Source: DASSUW01 sp963835525
Lineage (GTDB): Bacteria > Actinomycetota > Thermoleophilia > Solirubrobacterales > Solirubrobacteraceae
Assembly: GCA_963835525.1 (NCBI GenBank)
Contig: CAWIFM010000009.1
Span: forward strand, 310,001 to 374,000
Reading direction: 5' to 3'
DNA: 64,000 nucleotides
A model generated the notes under the pieces. It worked only from the letters and a program-made list of their open reading frames with translations, searched no databases and was not told the origin of the DNA. Position 1 is the stretch's first letter. Every line of letters begins with the position of its first letter. This document shows positions 54,369 to 63,016 of the stretch, in pieces. The translations under genes were made by a program, and so were the position numbers.

Positions 54369-56080
54369 CCGACCGCGGCGTCGATGACCTGTGCGGCAGC
54401 GGGCGCCGCGACCTCGCCGCCCGCCCCCTGGGCGATGAGCAGGACGGCGACCGCGATCCGCGGGTTGCCGGCCGGCGCGTAGGCGGCGAACCAGGCGTCG
54501 GTGTCGGTCGGGTCGTCCTCGGGCTGCGGCTCGCCGGGCTGGACGGGCTCGGGATCCTCGCTGACCGTCGAGCGCAGCTCCGCGGTGCCGGTCTTACCCG
54601 CCACCACGACGCCAGGGAGGCGAGCGCCGACCCCGGTGCCGCTCGTCACCACCGCGCGCATGGCGCGGTCGACGAAGCGCGCGACGCCGGGCCGCGTCGC
54701 CTGTGACGCTTCGGTCGTCTCGCCGCGGCGCAGCGTCGGGTGCATGCGCTTGCCGTCCTCCCCGATCGCCGCGGCGATCAGCGCCATCTGCAGCGGCGTC
54801 GTGAGGACCTTGCCCTGGCCGATCGCCGTCGAGCCGACGGCCAGGTCGTCGCCGATCTCGGACGCCGCGGGGATCGTCGACCGGGCGGCGCCGGCGAGCC
54901 CCGGGTCCTCGTTGAACCCGAAGCGCTCGGCCGCTGCGACCAGCTTCTCGGCTCCCAGCTCCGCGCCCATCGGCGCGAACACCGAGTTGCAGGAGTGCGC
55001 GAAGGAGTTGATCAGCGACCCGCCGCACGACTCGCCGTTGGCGTTCTCGAGCTCGACCCCCTCGAGCGTGGCCGACGTCTGGACCGGGAAGCTCTCGTTG
55101 CGGCGGACCGTCCGCGCCTCGAGCGCCGCCGTCAGCGTGACGATCTTGAACACCGAGCCCGGCGGCTGGGGGGCGGAGAAGGCGACGCCTGCCAGCGCGA
55201 GCACCTCGCCGGTGCGGGGACGGACCGCGGCGATCCCGCCGTAGCGACCGGCCAGCGCCTGCACCGCGGCGCGCTGGATGTCCGGATCGATCGTGGTGCG
55301 GACGCTCTCGCCCCGTTCCGCCGCGGCGCTCGCCAGCACCCGCGTGCCGGCCAGCAGCTGGCCGCCGGGCGTGCCGGCCAGCTGGACGTCGAACTCGCGC
55401 TCGAGCCCGCTGATGCCGACCGGGGCGTCCGCGGGCACGCCGCGCGCGGCCAGCTCGGCGGCGAGCTCGGGCGGCACGGGGCCGACGCGGCCGGCGATCT
55501 CGGACGCCTCGGGGTCGAGGTCGGACAGCCGGTCCTCGCCGTAGGCCATGCGGGAGCCGTCGCGGGCGCGGATCGTCCCCCGCGAGGGCAGATAGGTCTC
55601 GCGGGTCAGCTCCTCGCCGCGGCGGACGCCCGGGAACACCAGATGCGGCGCCCACTCGATCGCCGGCTCGCCCCCGAGGCCCTCACCCAGCGGCAGCGTG
55701 ACCGCCGCGTCGACCTCGCCGAACATCCGCGTGCTCGCCGTGATCGGCACCTCCACCGTGTCGTCGACCGTTTCTCGTGCGCGGCCGGCGGTCAGGCGAC
55801 TGAGCGTCGCCGTCGTCGCGGCCCGGCGGTACGCGCGCGCGAAGGCGCGCAGCGACGTCTCGGCTTGGGCGCGGGTGGTGATCATCGCGTACATGTCCGC
55901 GTACTGCTCGCGCTCCCAGGCCTGCGCGAAGCGGTTGGCGAGCCGGCGCTCGGTCGGCTCGTGGCGTGCGCCGACGATCAAGCCGCCGGCGAACGCCCCG
56001 GCCGCGAGCACGAGCAGCGGCAGGAGGCGTCGCAGACGCCTTGACCGTGGGGGCGACGACGTGGGGCGGGTCACGGCCAT
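54365..56080 (-). CDS. Penicillin-binding transpeptidase (PBP2a/MecA-like)
   Basis: 571 residues. One N-terminal membrane anchor (~19-37), an NTF2-like MecA N-domain (RRLANRFAQAWEREQYADMY ...), a PBP dimer domain (RETYLPSRGTIRARDGSRMA), and a transpeptidase domain with SxxK in PPGSVFKIV (Ser~309), SxN in HSCNS (~363) and KTGT (~496). It crosslinks peptidoglycan. ATG at 56080 is chosen: the open frame extends further upstream but without similarity. It is divergent from the MarP-like protease, 85 bases apart. Confidence 0.94.
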   Translation of the reverse strand: MAVTRPTSSPPRSRRLRRLLPLLVLAAGAFAGGLIVGARHEPTERRLANRFAQAWEREQYADMYAMITTRAQAETSLRAFARAYRRAATTATLSRLTAGRARETVDDTVEVPITASTRMFGEVDAAVTLPLGEGLGGEPAIEWAPHLVFPGVRRGEELTRETYLPSRGTIRARDGSRMAYGEDRLSDLDPEASEIAGRVGPVPPELAAELAARGVPADAPVGISGLEREFDVQLAGTPGGQLLAGTRVLASAAAERGESVRTTIDPDIQRAAVQALAGRYGGIAAVRPRTGEVLALAGVAFSAPQPPGSVFKIVTLTAALEARTVRRNESFPVQTSATLEGVELENANGESCGGSLINSFAHSCNSVFAPMGAELGAEKLVAAAERFGFNEDPGLAGAARSTIPAASEIGDDLAVGSTAIGQGKVLTTPLQMALIAAAIGEDGKRMHPTLRRGETTEASQATRPGVARFVDRAMRAVVTSGTGVGARLPGVVVAGKTGTAELRSTVSEDPEPVQPGEPQPEDDPTDTDAWFAAYAPAGNPRIAVAVLLIAQGAGGEVAAPAAAQVIDAAVG

Positions 56081-56165
56081 TGAGCGCCGTTGAAGGGTAC
56101 GAGGGCCGGCGGACCCGGCGGGTACGCTCGCAGCAGATGGTCGCATCCGAGACCGCCGCCGGGGA

Positions 56166-57305
56166 ATGACCGGCATCGACTGGGTCATCCTCGGCGCGGT
56201 CGTGCTGCTGGCCCTGTTCGGCTGGGCGCAGGGCTTCGTTGCAGGGATCTTGGCGCTCGCCGGCTTCGCGGCCGGCGCCTGGCTGGGCACGCGCGTGGCG
56301 CCGCTGGTGCTGGACGGCGGGCGCGAGTCGCAGTGGGCGCCGGCTTTCGCACTGATCGGTGCGCTGGTGGCCGGCGGCGTGCTGGCGGCGAGCTTCGAGG
56401 GGGTGGGCGCGCGACTGCGCGCCAGGTTCTCCTCGCCGGCCTTCGCGGCGGTCGACGGGGCGCTGGGCGCGGCGCTGACCGCGTGCGTCGGGCTGCTGAT
56501 CGCGTGGGTCCTGGGCGCCGTGGCGCTGCAGGCGGGGCCCGACATCCGGCGCGACGTGCAGCGCTCGACGATCCTGCGCCAGCTCAACGCGCTGCTGCCG
56601 CCCACCGGTCCGCTGCTCAACACGCTGCGCGCGCTCGACCCGTTCCCGCGGATCGACGGACCCGAGGCGCGCGTGCCGCCGCCGCGGGCGGCGATCGCGC
56701 GCGACCCGGAGGTGGCCGCGGCGCGCGACAGCGTGGTCAAGATCCTCGGCACCGCGTGTGGCGTCGGCGTCGAGGGCTCCGGCTGGGTGGCCGCTCGGGG
56801 CGTGGTCGTCACCAACGCCCACGTGGTGGCCGGCCAGGACGACACGCGCGTGCTGCGGCGCGGCGTGGAGCCGAGCCTGTCCGCCCAGGCGATCCACTTC
56901 GACCCGCGCAACGACCTTGCCGTGCTGCGGGTCGACGGGCTCGAGGCGCCGGCGCTCGAGGTGGCCCGCGAGGCGAAGTCGGGCACCTCGGCGGCGATCC
57001 TCGGGTTCCCGCTCAACGGCCCCTACGACGTTCGGCCCGGCCGGCTCGGCGAGACGCGCGAGGTGGTCAGCCAGGACGCCTACGGCCGCGGACCGGTGCG
57101 GCGCGAGATCGTCTCCCTGCGCGGCGCCGTCCGCTCCGGCAACTCGGGCGGCCCGATGGTCGACGGCGCGGGCCGTGTGGTGACGACGATCTTCGCGGCC
57201 ACGGTCAGCGGCCCGCGCGGCGGCTACGGCGTGCCGAACGCGGTCGTGCGCGACGCCCTCGCAGGCCCAGGGGGCGCGGTCGACACCGGGCCGTGTGGCG
57301 GCTGA
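56166..57305 (+). CDS. MarP-like periplasmic serine protease with CvpA membrane domain
   Basis: 379 residues. Four N-terminal transmembrane helices (CvpA/colicin-V-production domain; IDWVILGAVVLLALFGWAQG at the first) precede a chymotrypsin-like protease with His219 (TNAHVVAG), Asp250 (PRNDLAVLR) and Ser~327 (RSGNSGGPMV). In mycobacteria MarP activates a wall hydrolase in acid. The Cys in GTACGVG and the C-terminal CGG may form a disulphide. topB starts 16 bases after the stop. Confidence 0.93.
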   Translation: MTGIDWVILGAVVLLALFGWAQGFVAGILALAGFAAGAWLGTRVAPLVLDGGRESQWAPAFALIGALVAGGVLAASFEGVGARLRARFSSPAFAAVDGALGAALTACVGLLIAWVLGAVALQAGPDIRRDVQRSTILRQLNALLPPTGPLLNTLRALDPFPRIDGPEARVPPPRAAIARDPEVAAARDSVVKILGTACGVGVEGSGWVAARGVVVTNAHVVAGQDDTRVLRRGVEPSLSAQAIHFDPRNDLAVLRVDGLEAPALEVAREAKSGTSAAILGFPLNGPYDVRPGRLGETREVVSQDAYGRGPVRREIVSLRGAVRSGNSGGPMVDGAGRVVTTIFAATVSGPRGGYGVPNAVVRDALAGPGGAVDTGPCGG

Positions 57306-57321
57306 GCTACCCTCGGCGACT

Positions 57322-59559
57322 GTGGGCAAGACATTGGTCATCGCCGAGAAGCCGTCCGTCGGCCGCGATTTGACGCGGGCGCTGCCGGGCGCGTTCCAGA
57401 AGCACGAGGGCTATCTGGAGTCCGAATCGCACGTCGTCACGTGGGCGGTCGGGCATCTCGTCCAGCTCGCGGAGCCGGACGAGTACGACCCCAAGTTCAA
57501 GAAGTGGCGCATGGCCGACCTGCCGATCGTGCCCGACGAGTTCAAGCTCGTCGTGCGCGACGAGCGGTCGAAGAAGCAGTTCAACGTGATCTCCAAGCAG
57601 CTGCGGCGCGACGACGTCGACGTCGTCATCAACGCCTGCGACGCCGGCCGCGAGGGCGAGCTGATCTTCGCCTGGACGTTCGAGAAGGCGAAGGCGCGCA
57701 AGCCGGTCCAGCGGCTGTGGCTGTCATCCATGACGGCCACGGCGATCAAGGACGCGTTCGGCACGCTGCGGCCGTCCGAGGAGCTGGCCCGGCTCGAGCA
57801 GGCCGCCCGCTCGCGCTCGGAGGCGGACTGGATCGTCGGCATGAACTCGACGCGCGCGGCCACGATCCGGCTGCGCTCCTCGTTCGACGGCGCCGTCTCG
57901 CTCGGGCGCGTGCAGACCCCGACGCTGGCCATCCTCGCCCGCCGCGAGGAGGAGATCCGCGCCTTCGTGCCGGAGCCGTACTGGCTGGCCGACGCCACCT
58001 TCGAGCCGACCGGCGGCGAGAGCGGCCGGCACTACCACGGCCGCTACCACGCCGGCTCCGAGCCGCGGATGAAGACCGCGGCCGAGGCGGAGGCGATCGT
58101 CGCCGCCGTCCAGGGCCAGTCCGGCGAGATCACCAAGCTCGAGACCACGACCAAGAAGGAGCGCGCGCCGCTCCTCTACGACCTCACCTCGCTCCAGCGC
58201 GAGGCCAACACGCGCTACGGCTTCTCGGCGCGCCGCACGCTGGCGGCCGCCCAGCGCCTGTACGAGGACCACAAGGCGCTCACCTACCCGCGCACGAACT
58301 CGCGCTTCCTGCCGGGCGACATGGTGAGCGAGCTCAAGCCGACGGCTGCGCTGGTGGGGCGCCAGCGCGAGTACGCGCGGGCTGCCGCGTACGTGACCGG
58401 GCTCGACGTCCTGCCGCTGGGCCGCGTGGTCAACGACGCCAAGGTCACCGACCACCACGCGATCATCCCCACCAACGCCGAGAACCATCCCGTCGACAAG
58501 ATGAGCGACGACGACAAGCGCGTGTACGACATGGTCGTCCGCCGCTTCCTCGCCGTCTTCCACCCGGAAGCGGTGTTCGAGAACACGCGGCTGGAGACGA
58601 CGGTCGCCGAGCACGTGTTCCGCACCCGCGGGCGAGTGCTGGTCGTGCCCGGCTGGCGCGGCGTCTACGGCGAGGGGCTCGACGAGGCGGGGGGAGACGA
58701 CGACGACGGCGGCGATCAGCAGCTGCCCAAGCTCGACCAGGGCGAAGCCGTCCGCACGCTGGAGATCGAGTCGCTCGAGAAGGTCACCAAGCCGCCGCGG
58801 CGCTACTCCGACGCGTCGCTGCTCGGCGCGATGGAGACCGCGGGCAAGCTCGTCGAGGAGGACGAGATGCGCGAGGCGATGAAGGAGTCCGGCATCGGCA
58901 CCCCCGCCACGCGCGCAGCGATCATCGAGCGGCTGATCGACGTCGGCTACGTCGAGCGCGAGGGCCGGGCGCTGGTCGCCACCGAGAAGGGCACCAACGT
59001 CATCAAGTTCCTCGGCGAGCACGCGCTGACCTCGCCGTCGATGACCGGCGACTGGGAGCACCGGCTGGGCCGGATCGAAGAGGGCGAGGAGTCGCGCGAG
59101 CGGTTCATGAGCGACATCGCGGAGTTCGCCCGCGAGACGGTCGGCGAGCTGGACGCGAAGCTCAAGGAGGTGCGCATCCCGCGCGCCAACCTCGGGCCGT
59201 GCCCGGTCTGCGGGCACGACATCGTCGAGAACCGCAAGGGCTTCTCGTGCTGGTCGCGCGAGGATCCCGGCTGCGGGTTCGTGATCTGGAAGTCCAAGGC
59301 CGGCAAGACGCTGCCGATCACCGTCGCGCGCGAGCTGATCTCGACCGGGCGCACCGAGAAGGCCGTGACGGGCTTCAAGGGCCGCTCGGGCCGCTCCTTC
59401 CGGGCGAAGCTGGCGCTGATGCAGACCGAGGACGGCAAGTGGCGCGTCGAGTTCGACGAGCCGTGGGCGCGCGAGGGCGCCAAGCCGCCCGAGGGCGAGG
59501 AGCAGCCGCAGGGCGAGGCGCAGCCGCAGGGCGAAGACGAGGCCGCGCAGGCGGCCTGA
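57322..59559 (+). CDS. topB: DNA topoisomerase III (type IA)
   Basis: 745 residues. TOPRIM at the N-terminus (KTLVIAEKPSVGRDLTRALP; NACDAGREGELIF), core motifs SLGRVQTPTLAIL, LLYDLTSLQREANTRYGFSA, catalytic Tyr322 in TYPRTNSRFLPGD, and GIGTPATRAAIIERL. A C-terminal zinc-finger-like region (CPVCGHDIVENRKGFSCW) is followed by a Glu/Gln/Pro low-complexity tail. It decatenates or relaxes single-strand-containing DNA. GTG at 57322. Its stop TGA overlaps the first bases of repeat copy F. Confidence 0.95.
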   Translation: MGKTLVIAEKPSVGRDLTRALPGAFQKHEGYLESESHVVTWAVGHLVQLAEPDEYDPKFKKWRMADLPIVPDEFKLVVRDERSKKQFNVISKQLRRDDVDVVINACDAGREGELIFAWTFEKAKARKPVQRLWLSSMTATAIKDAFGTLRPSEELARLEQAARSRSEADWIVGMNSTRAATIRLRSSFDGAVSLGRVQTPTLAILARREEEIRAFVPEPYWLADATFEPTGGESGRHYHGRYHAGSEPRMKTAAEAEAIVAAVQGQSGEITKLETTTKKERAPLLYDLTSLQREANTRYGFSARRTLAAAQRLYEDHKALTYPRTNSRFLPGDMVSELKPTAALVGRQREYARAAAYVTGLDVLPLGRVVNDAKVTDHHAIIPTNAENHPVDKMSDDDKRVYDMVVRRFLAVFHPEAVFENTRLETTVAEHVFRTRGRVLVVPGWRGVYGEGLDEAGGDDDDGGDQQLPKLDQGEAVRTLEIESLEKVTKPPRRYSDASLLGAMETAGKLVEEDEMREAMKESGIGTPATRAAIIERLIDVGYVEREGRALVATEKGTNVIKFLGEHALTSPSMTGDWEHRLGRIEEGEESRERFMSDIAEFARETVGELDAKLKEVRIPRANLGPCPVCGHDIVENRKGFSCWSREDPGCGFVIWKSKAGKTLPITVARELISTGRTEKAVTGFKGRSGRSFRAKLALMQTEDGKWRVEFDEPWAREGAKPPEGEEQPQGEAQPQGEDEAAQAA

Positions 59560-59706
59560 ACGTCAACGGCGGCGGGGTAGGGCGGCGGCGATTCGGGCGG
59601 TTCGGGGGAACCGTCCTGGATTGGGGTCGTCAGACGACCCTAGGACAGGATGCTTCGAGGAAACCGGTCGCGCCGGTCTCCCGTTTCCCTACCCAGCGGA
59701 AGTTTG
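59558..59706. repeat. Dispersed intergenic repeat, copy F
   Basis: 149-bp element. Left end GAACGTCAACGGCGGCGGGG + TAGGG; right end, reversed, AAACTTCCGCTGGGTAGGGA. The interior contains GGGTCGTCAGACGACCC (near 59624) and flanking TCCT/AGGA sequences that form a central hairpin. The left end overlaps the topB stop; the TAG in the right end is the stop of the minus-strand gene at 59689. Confidence 0.82.
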
Positions 59707-59997
59707 TCCCTGGTCCGCGTACGGACGCGGGCTGTCCTCGTCCTCGCGGACTGTGGCATGCGACGGCTTGCCGAGGAGCGCGCGCCAGAAGGCCACGAAG
59801 CCGGCGCCGACGGCGCCGAAGAACCCGACCGGCACGCCCTGCTCGCGCATCACCGCCTCGACCTCCGGAATGGCGCCCGGACCGCTCTCATGGGTCCACG
59901 TGACGTACAGGTCCTCGCTTCCGACGACCTCGGCCAGGTTGGCGGCCAGGACGACGTCGGCGTCCGTGTGGTCGATCGGTAAGTGAAGGTGCGGCAT
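59689..59997 (-). CDS. Small hypothetical protein
   Basis: 102 residues: LPIDHTDADVVLAANLAEVV GSEDLYVTWTHESGPGAIPE, a hydrophobic stretch (PVGFFGAVGAGFVAFWRALL) that could be a membrane segment, and a short polar tail. No family recognised. ATG at 59997. The final residues (QTSAG) and TAG stop lie within the terminal inverted repeat of copy F. Confidence 0.6.
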   Translation of the reverse strand: MPHLHLPIDHTDADVVLAANLAEVVGSEDLYVTWTHESGPGAIPEVEAVMREQGVPVGFFGAVGAGFVAFWRALLGKPSHATVREDEDSPRPYADQGQTSAG

Positions 59998-60142
59998 CTC
60001 GGAGCTCTCCCGTGCTCGAGTAACGGCATCCACCCTCGCAACTTGAGTCACAAACGGCTGCTGAACATATGTCCAGTCCGCGGTCGGACCGGCCTGCGGG
60101 TGTGAACCGTCCGCTCATCGCGCGACCCTGTGGGGTCCCGCA

Positions 60143-63016
60143 ATGCCCCTCACGCTGATCACCGGACCCGCGAACGCCGCCAAGGCCGGCGCCGTGCTGG
60201 AGCGCTTCCGCGCCGCCCTGCCGCGCGACCCCGTGCTCGTCGTCCCCACGTCGGCCGACGTCCAGCACTACCAGCGCGAGCTGGCCGCCGAGGGGATCGT
60301 GCTCGGCGCCGAGGTCCTGACCTTCAACTGGCTCGTGCGCGCGATCGCGGAGGCGACCGGGGTACGCTCCCGCGTCCTTGGGCCGGTCGCACGCGAGCGG
60401 GTGGTGCGCGCGGCGGTCGCCGACACCCGGCTCGAGGTGCTGGTCCGCTCGGCGCAGGCCCCCGGCTTCGCCGCCGCCGCGGGCGCGCTGTTCGCGGAGC
60501 TCGGCCGGTCGCTCGTCGGCCCCGCCCGCTTCGCGCAGGCGCTGCGCGACTGGCCCGAGGCGCCCGCCCACGGGGGCGAGCTCGCGGCCATGTTCTCCGC
60601 CTACCACCGCCGCCTCGATCGTCTCGGCGTCGTCGACGGCGAGGGCCTGGCGCGGGCGGCGCTCGACGCTCTGCGCGAGCGTCCCGCCGCCTGGGGCGCC
60701 CGCCCGGTCTTCGTGTACGGGTTCGACGACCTGACGCCGCTCCAGCGGGATGCCGTCGAGACGCTCGCGCGCCACGCCGACGTGTGCGTCGCGCTGGCCT
60801 ACGAGCCCGGCCGCGCGGCGTTCGCCGACCGGGCCGCCACCGTCGAGCTGCTCAAGCCCCTGGCCGAGCGCCACGAGCTGCTCGACGACCGCTCCGAGCA
60901 CTACGCGGCGAATGCCCGCGACGCGCTGCACCACCTCGAGCGCGGCCTCTTCGAGCCGGCCGCCGGCCGCCGCCCGCCGAACGGCGCGGTGCGGCTGCTG
61001 GAGGCGGGCGGCGAGCGCGCCGAGGCGGAGCTCGTGGCCGCCGAGATCCTCGAGCTGACCGGCTCGGGCGTCCTGCCCGAGGACATCGCGGTGCTCGTGC
61101 GAGGCGGGGCTGCGGAGGCCGGCGTGCTCGGCCAGGTGCTCGAGAGCTACGGCGTGCCGGTGAGCCTCGAGCGCCGCATCCCGCTCGGCCGCACCAGGCT
61201 CGGGGCCGGCGTGCTCGCCGCCGCGCGCGCCGCGCTGCCCGGCGGCACCGCCGCCGACGTTCTGACCTGGCTGCGGACGCCCGGCCGCCTCGCCGACCCC
61301 GATGCCGCCGACGCTCTCGAGGCGCACGTCCGGCGCGCGGAGCTGACGACCGCGGCCGAGGCGCGCGCCCGGATCGCCGACGATGCCCTCGTCGCCCTGG
61401 CCACCGCGGCGGGCGAGGGTACGGAGGCGTTCCTCGACGCGCTCGTGGCCGAGGCGGAGGCGATCTGGACCGCCCCGCACCGCCGCGCCGCGGCCGTGCT
61501 CGGCCCCGACGCCGCGGCCGACTCCCGCGCGGCGGCCGCGCTGCGCAAGGCCGCCGACGAGCTGCGCGGCCTCGCGGCGGCCGACCCGGCGCTCGCCGGC
61601 GCGCCGCAGGAGCTGCCGGGCACGCTCGCCGACGTGCCGGTGCGCGAGCCCGCGGTCGAGGGGGCGGTGCTGGTCGCCGACCCGCTGGCCATCCGCGCGC
61701 GCCGCTTCCGCGCCGTCTTCGTCTGCGGCCTGCAGGAGGGCGCCTTCCCGCGCCACCCGATGCCGGAGCCGTTCCTCGACGACGCCGCGCGCGCTTCGCT
61801 GGCCCGCGCCACCGGGCTCGTGCTCGCTCGCCACGAGGACGTCCTCGCGCGCGAGCGCTACCTGCTCTACGCAGCGGTGTCGCGCCCCGAGGAGGTGCTC
61901 TTCCTCTCCTTCCGCTCGTCCGACGAGGAGGGCGACCCGGCGCAGCCTTCGGCGTTCGTCGACGACGTCCGCGCGCTCTTCACCGACGAGCTGTGGACAC
62001 GCCGCGGGCGGCGGCTGCTCGGCGAGGTCACCTGGCCTCCGGCGGCGGCGCCCACCCCGCACGAGCTGCGGCGCGCCCGCGCCGTGGCCGAGGAGCTGCC
62101 CGAGCCGTCGCCGCTCGGGGCGCCGCGGACCGAGCCCGTGCTGGGCCTGCTCGCCGCCCGCGACACCGAGGCCGCGCGCGGGCTGGAGAACTTCGCCGGC
62201 TGCGGCGTGCGCTGGCTCATAGAGAGCGTCCTGCGGCCCGAGCGCGCCGAGCCCGACCCGGAGCCGATGCGCCGCGGCTCGATCGCCCACGCCGTGCTCG
62301 AGCAGGTCCTGCGCCGGCTGGGCGAGCGCGAGGGCTCCGCCCGGCTGACGCCTGCGTCGCTGCCGGCGGCGCTCGAGGAGCTCGACGGCGCGATGGCCGA
62401 CCGCCGCGCCACCGCGACCGGCACGCGCGCCCGCGCCGCTCTGCGCGAGCTGGAGGTCGACCTGCGGCGGCTGCTGCGCCATGAGGCCGAGACCGGCCCC
62501 GCGCTGGAGCCGCGCCTGCTCGAGTGGAGCTTCGGCCGCGAGAAGGACGAGCACGGTCCGCTGCCGCTGGCGGGCGTCGGCATGGGCGTCACCGGCCGCG
62601 TCGACCGGATCGACGTCGACGCGGGCGGCCGGGCGCTGGTGCGTGACTACAAGGGCCGCACGGTGAGCGCCGGAGCGCGCTGGGCGCGCGACCGCCGGCT
62701 GCAGGTCGCGCTCTACACGCTGGCCGTGCGCGAGCTGCTCGGGCTCGAGACGGTCGGCGCGCTCTACCAGCCGGTCGGGCACCGCGACGTCCGCGCCCGC
62801 GGGCTGGTGCGAGACGACGTGCCCGGCGCCTACGTCAACGGCGACGTGGTCGACGGCGAGACGTTCGACGCCGCTCTCGACGAGGCGCGCGAGATCGCGG
62901 CCCGCGCTGCCGCCGACATCCACGCCGGCCGCGTGCGCGCGTGCCCGGACTCGTGCCTGCCCTCGGGCGGCTGCGCGTACCCCGGCATCTGCCGCGCCGG
63001 CGAGGGGGCTGCGTGA
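60143..63016 (+). CDS. addB: AddB-like nuclease/helicase subunit (PD-(D/E)XK)
   Basis: 957 residues. N-terminal inactive helicase-like part starts LTLITGPANAAKAGAVLERF with a degenerate Walker A. A helicase core follows (FVCGLQEGAFPRHPMPEPF, LLYAAVSRPEEVLFLSF). The C-terminal nuclease has GRVDRIDVDAGG and ALVRDYKGRTV (PD-(D/E)XK). Iron-sulphur Cys: one in FAGCGVRW (~687) and a C-terminal cluster CPDSCLPSGGCAYPGIC (~933-949). It processes double-strand breaks with AddA, encoded next with a 4-base overlap. ATG at 60143. Confidence 0.9.
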   Translation: MPLTLITGPANAAKAGAVLERFRAALPRDPVLVVPTSADVQHYQRELAAEGIVLGAEVLTFNWLVRAIAEATGVRSRVLGPVARERVVRAAVADTRLEVLVRSAQAPGFAAAAGALFAELGRSLVGPARFAQALRDWPEAPAHGGELAAMFSAYHRRLDRLGVVDGEGLARAALDALRERPAAWGARPVFVYGFDDLTPLQRDAVETLARHADVCVALAYEPGRAAFADRAATVELLKPLAERHELLDDRSEHYAANARDALHHLERGLFEPAAGRRPPNGAVRLLEAGGERAEAELVAAEILELTGSGVLPEDIAVLVRGGAAEAGVLGQVLESYGVPVSLERRIPLGRTRLGAGVLAAARAALPGGTAADVLTWLRTPGRLADPDAADALEAHVRRAELTTAAEARARIADDALVALATAAGEGTEAFLDALVAEAEAIWTAPHRRAAAVLGPDAAADSRAAAALRKAADELRGLAAADPALAGAPQELPGTLADVPVREPAVEGAVLVADPLAIRARRFRAVFVCGLQEGAFPRHPMPEPFLDDAARASLARATGLVLARHEDVLARERYLLYAAVSRPEEVLFLSFRSSDEEGDPAQPSAFVDDVRALFTDELWTRRGRRLLGEVTWPPAAAPTPHELRRARAVAEELPEPSPLGAPRTEPVLGLLAARDTEAARGLENFAGCGVRWLIESVLRPERAEPDPEPMRRGSIAHAVLEQVLRRLGEREGSARLTPASLPAALEELDGAMADRRATATGTRARAALRELEVDLRRLLRHEAETGPALEPRLLEWSFGREKDEHGPLPLAGVGMGVTGRVDRIDVDAGGRALVRDYKGRTVSAGARWARDRRLQVALYTLAVRELLGLETVGALYQPVGHRDVRARGLVRDDVPGAYVNGDVVDGETFDAALDEAREIAARAAADIHAGRVRACPDSCLPSGGCAYPGICRAGEGAA

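Noticed and set aside
59888..62923. Open 1011-codon minus-strand frame over addB
   Set aside because: No motif; the plus-strand AddB has nuclease and Fe-S signatures.
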